DNA of 64,000 nucleotides from Shimia sp039969785 (GTDB taxonomy: Bacteria; Pseudomonadota; Alphaproteobacteria; Rhodobacterales; Rhodobacteraceae). The stretch covers positions 199,229-263,228 of the forward strand of contig NZ_JBDVNC010000033.1 in NCBI RefSeq assembly GCF_039969785.1, given 5' to 3'. Positions 24,793 through 31,645 of the stretch are shown here, one piece after another. The notes beneath the pieces were generated by a model. The model searched no databases and was not told where the DNA came from. It worked only from the letters and a program-made list of their open reading frames with translations. The translations under genes were made by a program, and so were the position numbers. Position 1 is the stretch's first letter. The number at the start of each line of letters is the position of its first letter.

Positions 24793-25716
24793 ATGCAGGA
24801 CGAGGGCGGACTAGGCTTCGGCGCGCTTGTGGACGGCATCTGGTGGTTTATCCAGAATATCGGGATGGCCTTTTACAATTTTGGATACGCTGTAACGCAT
24901 CCTGAGCTTTGGTTGGACTGGTCCAGCAAAGAAGCCGTGATGCGGTTTGTATATTATGGCGGATCCGTCGAGTTTTTCTTTGTAGCGTTCACACTCTTTT
25001 TGGTGGTCACGGCTGTGGGCATCTGGCGCAACAGCTTTATGTGGGGCTGCGTGCGGGTGCTGGAAGGCTTTGCCAATACAACGGGTCGGTTCTTTGCGTG
25101 GGCCGGTCTTTTTATGGTTCTGCAACAAGTTATCATCGTATTTATGCAGAGGATTTTCACCCGGCCGGACATTGTGTTCGGGTTCGGTATTCCGCTGCAG
25201 TTCGACATCAGTTGGTACGCTGAAGAACTGAAGCTTTACAATGCGTTGGTTGTCGCTCTTTGTGCGACTTATACGTTTGTCCAAGGCGGGCATGTGCGGG
25301 TCGATCTTGTGTATTCGGCGGTGTCGCACCGTGCGAAAAAATCCATCGATATGTTTGGTGCGCTGTTTTTCATGATGCCAATGGCCGTGCTGATCTGGAT
25401 GTATGGCTGGTACTTCATGTGGCGCCATCTGATTGTTCCCAAGCCGTCGGCGTCTGACACGCTGGAGCGTCTTTTGCTCAAATCCCGCGCCATGCGCTGG
25501 AACGTAGAGCTGATCGGGCCTTCACCAAATGGCTTTACCGCATATTTTCTGTTCAAAATCCTGCTCGTCGCCTTTGCTGGCATGGTCTTCCTGCACGCAA
25601 TTGCCTTTTTCTACCGCTCGTACCTTGAGCGCAAAGAAGGCATGGAAAGCGATGGCAAGTACCTCGACCGCGATACGTTGGGCGAGGGTGAAGAAGCCTA
25701 CGAAGGCACACACTGA
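24793..25716 (+). CDS. TRAP transporter small permease (DctQ family)
   Basis: This 307-residue membrane protein is longer than usual for DctQ (about 170-230). It has hydrophobic segments at about 13-35, 55-76, 90-120, 150-172, 195-213 and 250-270. DctQ-type features appear in the GGHVRVDLVYSAVSHRAKKSIDMFGALFF region: an amphipathic loop with a conserved Arg-x-Asp after a helix. It would form the membrane complex with the large permease 17 bases downstream. A G7 run lies just before the start codon. Confidence 0.9.
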   Translation: MQDEGGLGFGALVDGIWWFIQNIGMAFYNFGYAVTHPELWLDWSSKEAVMRFVYYGGSVEFFFVAFTLFLVVTAVGIWRNSFMWGCVRVLEGFANTTGRFFAWAGLFMVLQQVIIVFMQRIFTRPDIVFGFGIPLQFDISWYAEELKLYNALVVALCATYTFVQGGHVRVDLVYSAVSHRAKKSIDMFGALFFMMPMAVLIWMYGWYFMWRHLIVPKPSASDTLERLLLKSRAMRWNVELIGPSPNGFTAYFLFKILLVAFAGMVFLHAIAFFYRSYLERKEGMESDGKYLDRDTLGEGEEAYEGTH

Positions 25717-25733
25717 TTTAAGGGGCAGTTACA

Positions 25734-28088
25734 ATGTTGTTAGGACTTGATGGGGTCGAAATCGGCCTGATTATCGTCTTTCTCTGCCTTTTCGGGGGCA
25801 TTCTCTCGGGGTTTCCGGTTGCGTTTGCCATCGGTGGTGCGGGGATCATTTCATTTGGGATCATTGCGGCGCTCGATAGTGCTGGCATTCTGATCCATCA
25901 GGCGATTGATACGTCGTCTGCCATGTATGTTGATCTTGTCAGTCAGGGGATCAAAGCGGACACGATTTCGGTTTTCCGATACCCTGATTTACCGCGTGTT
26001 GATCAGGCCGTTTTCCCACGTGGCTGGGAAGTTGCGATGGACCGTAATGTGTCGTTCATTGTAAACCGGATTAACGAACGGGTTCTTGCTGGGCAGTCGA
26101 TTGAAACGCTTCTGGCGGTTCTGATGTTTGTTCTGATGGGCATCACGTTGGAGCGGTCCAAGATCGCCAATGACCTTTTGACCACAATGGCGCGCGTCTT
26201 TGGACCGCTGCCCGGTGGTCTGGCCGTGTCGGTTGTTGTTGTGGGTGCATTCCTTGCCGCCTCGACAGGGATTGTCGGCGCGACGGTTGTAACGATGGGT
26301 CTGTTGTCGTTGCCGACCATGTTGCGCAACGGGTATTCGCCAGAGCTTTCGACCGGTGTTATCGCTGCGTCGGGCACGTTGGGGCAGATTATTCCGCCGT
26401 CCATCGTGATTGTTCTGTTGGGCACTTTGGCGGGCGACCTTTATTCGGCCGCCCAGGAAGCGCGCGCGCAAACTGCAGGGTGTACGGATGCGCTGACTTA
26501 TCTGGGTGAGCCGGCGGTTGTGTCGGTTGGTACGTTGTTTCAGGCGGCGCTCTTGCCGGGCATTATGTTGGCACTGCTTTATGCGCTTTACGCATTTGGT
26601 TATGCGTTGTTTAACCCGTCAAAGGCACCTGCCGTTGCAATGGGGACCACCAGCTCCGAACCTATAAGCCGCAACGAAGCCTTTACATGGCTTCTGGGTC
26701 TTCCGGTTTTGGTCATCGGTGGCTTCTTCCTGCTTGGCAATGTCGGCGTGATTGGATCGCAGTCGCTTCAGGTGGATTCATATACTGATATTGGCGAGGC
26801 AGCATCGTTGCGCACCAATGTTGGGGATGAGTGCAAAGCGTCGATGATTGAACTGCATGGCCAAGAGGCATGGGACGCAGCCGTTGCAGAATCCGCAGCA
26901 ATTGAGGCCGATGGTGGCGTTAAACAAAGCGTTAAACTGTCGCCGGAAGATATTGCCGCCAAGGTTGCCGAAAAGGAAGCTGCCGCCGCGCCAATTGGCA
27001 CCGGTCTTGCAATCCTGATGGCAATGGCCGCGCTGGTGTTGATCTTTGCCCGGGGCGTCAGCCCTTCGGCAGTTCGCACTCCGCTGATCATTGGCGCGGT
27101 CGGGATCGTCCTAACGCTGATCGTAGATATTGTGCTGGTTGCGCCGTCGACATCATCGGGTGCCAGCGTTGTGTTGTGGCTTATTCCTTTCGGGCTGACG
27201 GCTTACGGATGTGCGCGTGCCGCGGGTTATCTGGCGAAGAACGAATTGATCCGCGTAGTGTTTCCACCGCTTGTTTTGATTGTTGCGGTGCTGGGGTCTA
27301 TTCTGGGCGGTATCACCAACCCGACGCCTGCCGCGGCCCTGGGGGCTGGTGGTGCGCTGATGCTGGCGGCCTATCGCCGACTGAAGGACGAAGAGCGCAG
27401 CGGCAAGGTGATCCTGTGGGCGACCATGGCAATTTTGCTCAGCATTCTGATTGGCATCAACTTTGATCTGCGCATCAATCAGGACGGTGTCAGCTTTGAA
27501 AGCTGGGTGGCGTTCTTTGTCGCCTATGCGGCGTATCTTTATGCTGCGTTTGGTCTGTTGTTCTCGTGCTATGTGCTGTTCAAAGGTGGCATCCTGACGC
27601 CGGTCGTGCGCGAAACGGCCAAGGTGACATCTATGGTGTTTACCATCCTGATCGGATCGCAACTGCTTAATCTGGTTGTGATTTCCTTTGGAGGGGAACA
27701 CTACATCCAGCAGTTTCTGAAGAGCTTTGACAACGAATTCACCGTGTTCCTGATTGTGATGCTGGTGTTGTTTGTGCTGGGCTTTGTGCTGGATTTCCTT
27801 GAGATTATCTACATCGTGATCCCGATTGTGGGGCCGGTCATTTATGGCGGTACGTTTGACCCGAAATGGGTGACAATCATGATTGCGGTGAACTTGCAGA
27901 CATCCTTTTTGACGCCGCCATTTGGGTTTGCGTTGTTCTACCTGCGCGGGGTTGCCCCCAAAGAGGTGACGACGCGGCATATCTATCGTGGTGTCTTTCC
28001 GTTTGTGCTGATCCAAGTTGTAGGAATTGGTCTGTTGTGGGCCTTCCCGTCGGTGGTGACGATCCTGCCAGCTTTGATTGGGCACTAA
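25734..28088 (+). CDS. TRAP transporter large permease (DctM family), extended form
   Basis: At 784 residues this is far longer than the usual 430. Both DctM halves are visible. The N-terminal part has the motif GASTGIVGATVVTMGLLSLPTML-like sequence and IAASGTLGQIIPPSIV. The C-terminal part has LEIIYIVIPIVGPVIY and LQTSFLTPPFGFALFYLRG. Between them (about residues 300-600) is an insertion with a charged Ala/Glu/Lys-rich stretch (about 360-420) and several additional predicted helices. Long forms of this kind occur with keto-acid-type binding proteins in Rhodobacterales. The sodium-coupled transport role is inferred from the family. A strong terminator follows. Confidence 0.92.
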   Translation: MLLGLDGVEIGLIIVFLCLFGGILSGFPVAFAIGGAGIISFGIIAALDSAGILIHQAIDTSSAMYVDLVSQGIKADTISVFRYPDLPRVDQAVFPRGWEVAMDRNVSFIVNRINERVLAGQSIETLLAVLMFVLMGITLERSKIANDLLTTMARVFGPLPGGLAVSVVVVGAFLAASTGIVGATVVTMGLLSLPTMLRNGYSPELSTGVIAASGTLGQIIPPSIVIVLLGTLAGDLYSAAQEARAQTAGCTDALTYLGEPAVVSVGTLFQAALLPGIMLALLYALYAFGYALFNPSKAPAVAMGTTSSEPISRNEAFTWLLGLPVLVIGGFFLLGNVGVIGSQSLQVDSYTDIGEAASLRTNVGDECKASMIELHGQEAWDAAVAESAAIEADGGVKQSVKLSPEDIAAKVAEKEAAAAPIGTGLAILMAMAALVLIFARGVSPSAVRTPLIIGAVGIVLTLIVDIVLVAPSTSSGASVVLWLIPFGLTAYGCARAAGYLAKNELIRVVFPPLVLIVAVLGSILGGITNPTPAAALGAGGALMLAAYRRLKDEERSGKVILWATMAILLSILIGINFDLRINQDGVSFESWVAFFVAYAAYLYAAFGLLFSCYVLFKGGILTPVVRETAKVTSMVFTILIGSQLLNLVVISFGGEHYIQQFLKSFDNEFTVFLIVMLVLFVLGFVLDFLEIIYIVIPIVGPVIYGGTFDPKWVTIMIAVNLQTSFLTPPFGFALFYLRGVAPKEVTTRHIYRGVFPFVLIQVVGIGLLWAFPSVVTILPALIGH

Positions 28089-28109
28089 CCCCTGTGAGCG
28101 AGGGGTGAA

Positions 28110-28133
28110 ACGGGGGCCTTCGGGCCCCCGTTT
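28110..28133 (+). terminator. Terminator of the TRAP operon
   Basis: ACGGGGGCC-TTCG-GGCCCCCGT forms a nine-base-pair stem closed by a stable TTCG tetraloop and followed by TTTCTATTT. It ends at the stop codon of the convergent VOC gene and may work in both directions. Confidence 0.88.
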
Positions 28134-28535
28134 CTATTTCAGGGGCGGGGTCAGTTGCAAAAGATCCCAGCGATTGCCAAACGGATCCTGCCACACGGCC
28201 ACTTTGCCATAGGGTTCATCACGCGGTGTTTCTTCAAAGAACACGCCTTTGGCGCGCATGTCAGCATAGGCATCATCAAAGCTGTCTGTATGCAAAAACA
28301 GACCGACACGCCCGCCAAACTGATTTCCGACGGCGGCCTTTTGTACGGCGCCACGTGCCTGTGCGAGAAGGATGCTGGTCTGGCTGCTCGTATCCGGCGC
28401 TATCAGCACCCAGCGTTTGCTGTCGGGCAGGGCGATGTCCTGACGCAGATCAAAGCCTAACACTCCTACGTAAAAGGCCAGTCCGGCATCGTAATCCGGA
28501 ACCAGAACAGAGATTGCGTGCAGATGTCGGGCCAT
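28134..28535 (-). CDS. VOC-superfamily (glyoxalase/bleomycin-resistance-like) protein
   Basis: This 133-residue protein has two beta-alpha-beta modules of the VOC fold. It starts with HAISVLVPDYDAGLAFYVGVLGFDL and ends with VAVWQDPFGNRWDLLQL. The N-terminal His and the C-terminal motif DPFGNRWDL are positions where metal or substrate ligands usually sit. The family includes glyoxalases, dioxygenases and drug-binding proteins; the reaction cannot be specified. It follows the leucyltransferase gene by three bases and is probably cotranscribed. Confidence 0.88.
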   Translation of the reverse strand: MARHLHAISVLVPDYDAGLAFYVGVLGFDLRQDIALPDSKRWVLIAPDTSSQTSILLAQARGAVQKAAVGNQFGGRVGLFLHTDSFDDAYADMRAKGVFFEETPRDEPYGKVAVWQDPFGNRWDLLQLTPPLK

Positions 28536-28538
28536 TGA

Positions 28539-29360
28539 TCAGGGCCGGCGCGCGCACATGTCCGGCAAAGAGATATTGGCAACCTGTTCAGCAATTGGAT
28601 CTGTCGAGAGTGGGTGCAGGTCCGCTTCGAACCCGTCGGGATCGTTCATGGCTTGCCAACGCCCGCCGGAAAAGACCTCTAGCCCCGAGAAGCTGGCCTT
28701 GTAGCCCATTTTGGAACTGCCGGGCACCCAATATCCCAGATAGACATAGGGCAATCCGGCCTCTCTGGCGATTTCGATGTGATCCAGAATCAGATAGGTG
28801 CCAAGGCTGCGCCGTGGCAATCCGGGTTCATAAAACGAATACACCATGCTGAGCCCGTCTTCGAGCATATCGGTCAGACTGACGCCGATCAGGTCTTGGG
28901 TGTGTTTATCGGTATATTCGACAACACGGCTGCGGATGGGTGTTTCCTCGATCATTGCCGCAAATTCGAACACATCCATGTCGGCCATGCCGCCATCGGC
29001 ATGCCGGTTGTCGAGATACCGGCGAAACAGGTCAAACTGGTCTTCGGTGGCCCAGGGCGAAGTGGCGCGCCGTTGAAGATCGGCGTTGCGTCGGACTGTG
29101 CGCTTTTGACTTTTGGACTGGGAGAAATTGGCAATATTGATGCGAGCCGACAAGCAAGCGCAGCAATCGGCGCAAGACGGACGGTAGAGGACATTTTGTG
29201 ATCGCCGGAATCCCTGATGGGACAGCGCATCATTCAACTCCGTGGTGTTGTCGCCTTGCAGCGCAGTAAACAATTTCCGCTCCATCCGACCTTCAAGATA
29301 CGGGCAGGGCTGCGGGGCCGTCACATAAAACTGGGGCGCAATGGGGAGCGTGTGGCGCAT
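28539..29360 (-). CDS. bpt: Aspartate/glutamate leucyltransferase (N-degron pathway)
   Basis: This 273-residue protein belongs to the Ate/Bpt family, which transfers leucine (Bpt) or arginine (Ate) from aminoacyl-tRNA to N-terminal Asp or Glu and so marks proteins for ClpS-ClpAP. Family signatures seen are CPYLEGRMERKLFT, the cysteine-rich RPSCADCCACLSARI and YVYLGYWVPGSSKMGYKA. Length and bacterial origin favour Bpt. It is the first gene of a pair with the VOC protein. Ninety-seven bases separate it from the RDD gene. Confidence 0.95.
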   Translation of the reverse strand: MRHTLPIAPQFYVTAPQPCPYLEGRMERKLFTALQGDNTTELNDALSHQGFRRSQNVLYRPSCADCCACLSARINIANFSQSKSQKRTVRRNADLQRRATSPWATEDQFDLFRRYLDNRHADGGMADMDVFEFAAMIEETPIRSRVVEYTDKHTQDLIGVSLTDMLEDGLSMVYSFYEPGLPRRSLGTYLILDHIEIAREAGLPYVYLGYWVPGSSKMGYKASFSGLEVFSGGRWQAMNDPDGFEADLHPLSTDPIAEQVANISLPDMCARRP

Positions 29361-29457
29361 ATTATCCTGTCAGTCGTTCACTTTGACGATAGCAACAGGA
29401 ATTTTCCACGCCAAGCCCCGGAAGTGCGTCAATTGCACTCCCGGGACATTTAGGCGG

Positions 29458-29919
29458 TTAATAGCGGGCAATTCGGTTGATTGCGACGGTGCCCATAACA
29501 TGGTCGGTCAGACCCTGAGCGCGCGATGAGCTGAGCATCAGCACAATCGAGATCAGTTGCAAAGGTGTGATGGCAACTGAAACGTAAAACCCGATTGTGT
29601 GCAAAAGAGCAGTTGCAAAATCAAATCGATCACCGGTTTGGCGGCGCATTTCGATCGACATTAGCCGCATGCCCCAGGTGGCCGATCCGCTTGCCAGTGT
29701 CAGAACGCGGTAGGCAAACCCAACCACGGCCATCAATGCCGGAAAGAAGAAGATGCCAGTAAACGCGGTGAACGGCAGAACCACCACACAGACAACGGCA
29801 ATCAATGCGACATCGACAAACCACGCTATCAGACGTTTGGTGGTGACATCTTTGTAGAACTCTGCCTGGGTTTCGGGATCAGGCAGGGCAAAACTGCGAA
29901 ACGACATATATTTTCTCAT
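29458..29919 (-). CDS. RDD-family membrane protein
   Basis: This 153-residue protein has the RDD-family pattern: TTKRLIAWFVD at about residue 27 (Arg in the first helix), then ASGSATWGMRLMSIEMRR. Hydrophobic segments lie at about 30-50, 55-78 and 105-130. A second ATG at 29907 (MSFRSFALPDPE) may be the real start. RDD proteins are poorly understood; some are Na+/H+ antiporters. It stands between the leucyltransferase and the DUF2852-like gene on the same strand. Confidence 0.88.
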   Translation of the reverse strand: MRKYMSFRSFALPDPETQAEFYKDVTTKRLIAWFVDVALIAVVCVVVLPFTAFTGIFFFPALMAVVGFAYRVLTLASGSATWGMRLMSIEMRRQTGDRFDFATALLHTIGFYVSVAITPLQLISIVLMLSSSRAQGLTDHVMGTVAINRIARY

Positions 29920-29979
29920 TTAAAAAAGGGAACCGGAGCAGCGGGAGGAGTACTGCTCCGGGAGGTAAGTGCCTGGAGA

Positions 29980-30402
29980 TCAGGCGCTTGCGGATTGATC
30001 GCGGCTTTCAGTCGCCTTTTGGGCACGTTCGTCCATGAATTCATCGAATTCGGACTTGTCCTTGGCGGCACGCAGGCGTTCCAAAAAGTCTTCAAAACTT
30101 TTCTGCTCATCTTCCAGACGACGCAACGTGTCCTCGCGGTAGGCATCAAAGGCCGAATTTCCGGTCGGTGTCATCATGTGCATGCCGCGCTTAAAACGGT
30201 GGGTACTGCAGGAGGATTTCTTGAACATCTGCTTGCTCCAGATCATGTAGAAGAGAAGGGTCAGCCCGACGGGCCAGAAAAAGACAAAACCAAGGACCAT
30301 TGCGGCGATCCAGGCGCCTTTGCCTTTGCTGTCAAGCCAGGCCTCGGCGCGCGAAAACCAGCCCAGGGGTGAGGTTTCGTGGGTGGCGGCTACAGGTGTC
30401 AT
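29980..30402 (-). CDS. DUF2852-like small membrane protein
   Basis: From the ATG at 30402 (GGAG six bases upstream) the protein has 140 residues. One or two hydrophobic segments lie at about 28-55 (GAWIAAMVLGFVFFWPVGL). A C-terminal helix of charged residues follows (about 85-135, DTLRRLEDEQKSFEDFLERL) that is probably a coiled coil. This is the layout of DUF2852 proteins of alphaproteobacteria, whose role is unknown. Two similar palindromes lie directly upstream (30433 and 30491), so this gene is probably under dedicated transcription control. Confidence 0.85.
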   Translation of the reverse strand: MTPVAATHETSPLGWFSRAEAWLDSKGKGAWIAAMVLGFVFFWPVGLTLLFYMIWSKQMFKKSSCSTHRFKRGMHMMTPTGNSAFDAYREDTLRRLEDEQKSFEDFLERLRAAKDKSEFDEFMDERAQKATESRDQSASA

Positions 30403-30432
30403 GCGGGTCTCCATTGTTGGTTTTAACGGTTG

Positions 30433-30451
30433 ATGTAAATCGTGTTCACAT
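30433..30451. promoter_or_regulatory. Palindromic box 1 upstream of the DUF2852-like gene
   Basis: ATGTAAATCGTGTTCACAT is a 19-base dyad (ATGTAAA-N5-TTCACAT) with one mismatched pair. It lies 31 bases before the start codon of the DUF2852-like gene and matches the architecture of the box at 30491. Confidence 0.6.
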
Positions 30452-30490
30452 TGAATAGATTGGTGTTTGTCTCGATGGGTGCAAGGGTAG

Positions 30491-30509
30491 ATGTAAATCT
30501 TTTTTACAT
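30491..30509. promoter_or_regulatory. Palindromic box 2 upstream of the DUF2852-like gene
   Basis: ATGTAAATCTTTTTTACAT is a perfect dyad of the form ATGTAAA-N5-TTTACAT, 58 bases centre to centre from box 1. The flanking DNA from about 30480 to 30560 is the most AT-rich stretch nearby. The binding protein is not known. Confidence 0.6.
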
Positions 30510-30561
30510 TTTCGACTTAAGTATTTGTAATAAATTTGTAATATAGAAAGAAAAAGTTTGA

Positions 30562-31029
30562 CTATTCTGTGAAGTCGGCTTGTTTTGCCCCGGTCAATCC
30601 GGGCAAAAGCTGTGGATTTATGGAAAACACGTGATTTGGGGTGCCTGCTGCTGCCCAAACCAGATCAAACTGCAACAGGCGGGGATCAAGAAATGCGACT
30701 GTGGGTGACGTATGGCCAACGGGACTGACGCCGCCAATCGCAAATCCGGTTTGCTGGCGAACCAGCACGGCGTCAGCCTTGCCCAGCGGCTCACCGGCTA
30801 CGGCGCTCGCCTTGACCGGGTCAACCTGATTGCCACCGGCGGTCAGAAACAGGATCGCATTGCCGCTGTTGAGCCCGCAGAAAATGATCGACTTGGCAAT
30901 CTGATCCAGCGTGCAATTCACGGCGTCTGCGGCCATCTGGGCGGTGCGGGCGCCGCCCGTTTCGTGAATGTCATCTGGCAAACCGGCTGCTTTCAGCGCG
31001 GCGCGCACACGTTTCAGACTTTTGCTCAT
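30562..31029 (-). CDS. YbaK/EbsC-family aminoacyl-tRNA deacylase
   Basis: From the ATG at 31029 the protein has 155 residues, the normal size for stand-alone YbaK/ProX trans-editing proteins, which hydrolyse mischarged tRNAs such as Cys- or Ala-tRNA(Pro). Motifs seen are CTLDQIAKSIIF with the conserved lysine, and the glycine-rich FAIGGVSPVGHTSP that shapes the substrate pocket. An upstream in-frame extension of about 100 residues has no family similarity and is rejected. It is divergent from the small SnoaL-like gene. Confidence 0.92.
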   Translation of the reverse strand: MSKSLKRVRAALKAAGLPDDIHETGGARTAQMAADAVNCTLDQIAKSIIFCGLNSGNAILFLTAGGNQVDPVKASAVAGEPLGKADAVLVRQQTGFAIGGVSPVGHTSPTVAFLDPRLLQFDLVWAAAGTPNHVFSINPQLLPGLTGAKQADFTE

Positions 31030-31124
31030 GATACATTCCTCGATGATTGGCAAAAGGACAGCGCAAGGCCGGGTCAATGTAAAGTGCTGTTGACGGGTTC
31101 CGGGTGGCATTGCAGGGTCAGGGT

Positions 31125-31511
31125 ATGATACAAAACGATAAAGACGACACGCTGACACTTGATCAGACGCTGGCACTGGAACGCAAAGTCTGGGAGGCCT
31201 TGGTAGCGGGTGAACCTGAGGCGGATGGCGCCATGTTAACAGAGGATTTTCTTGGGGTGTACGTGTCAGGGTTTTCCGACCGGGCAGGGCATATGGCAGA
31301 ACTGAGCGGCGGGCCGACAATGGCTGAGTTTCGGTTGTCGCAAGCCCGCCTTATGCGCTTGGGTCCCGGACGGGTGCTGTTGTCGTATCGTGCAGAGTAT
31401 CGCAAGCCAGCCCGGAAATCCTGGGAAGCGATGTATATCTCGTCGCTTTGGGAACGGCGCGGGGCGGCGTGGCTGAATGTGTTTTCTCAGGACACTCCGA
31501 CGCCCGTTTAA
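31125..31511 (+). CDS. SnoaL/DUF4440-like (NTF2-fold) small protein
   Basis: This 128-residue protein from the ATG at 31125 has the NTF2-fold pattern: an N-terminal helix LDQTLALERKVWEALVAGE, then DGAMLTEDFLGVYVSG and the strands RVLLSYRAEYRK and SSLWERRGAAWLNVFSQDTP. Such proteins can be small enzymes or ligand-binding proteins; no catalytic residues can be assigned. It precedes glnE by 134 bases. Confidence 0.75.
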   Translation: MIQNDKDDTLTLDQTLALERKVWEALVAGEPEADGAMLTEDFLGVYVSGFSDRAGHMAELSGGPTMAEFRLSQARLMRLGPGRVLLSYRAEYRKPARKSWEAMYISSLWERRGAAWLNVFSQDTPTPV

Positions 31512-31645
31512 CCGGATATGGCTGCTACTGCCATCGCGGCGGATCCCAAATCACCAAACCTGTGCGCCGTCAGGCGCGCCGCTGAATTACACCTGCGACC
31601 GGAACGAATATTGACGTCTGGCGCGCCGGGTCACACAGTCGCCTC

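Noticed and set aside
27153..28085. 310-codon open frame on the minus strand
   Set aside because: It is antisense to the large TRAP permease and consists of Gln/His/Arg-rich sequence, the usual complement of membrane-protein codons.
30433..30509. PpsR-type (TGT-N12-ACA) sites
   Set aside because: The interior between TGT and ACA is 11 bases in both boxes and there are no photosynthesis genes nearby.
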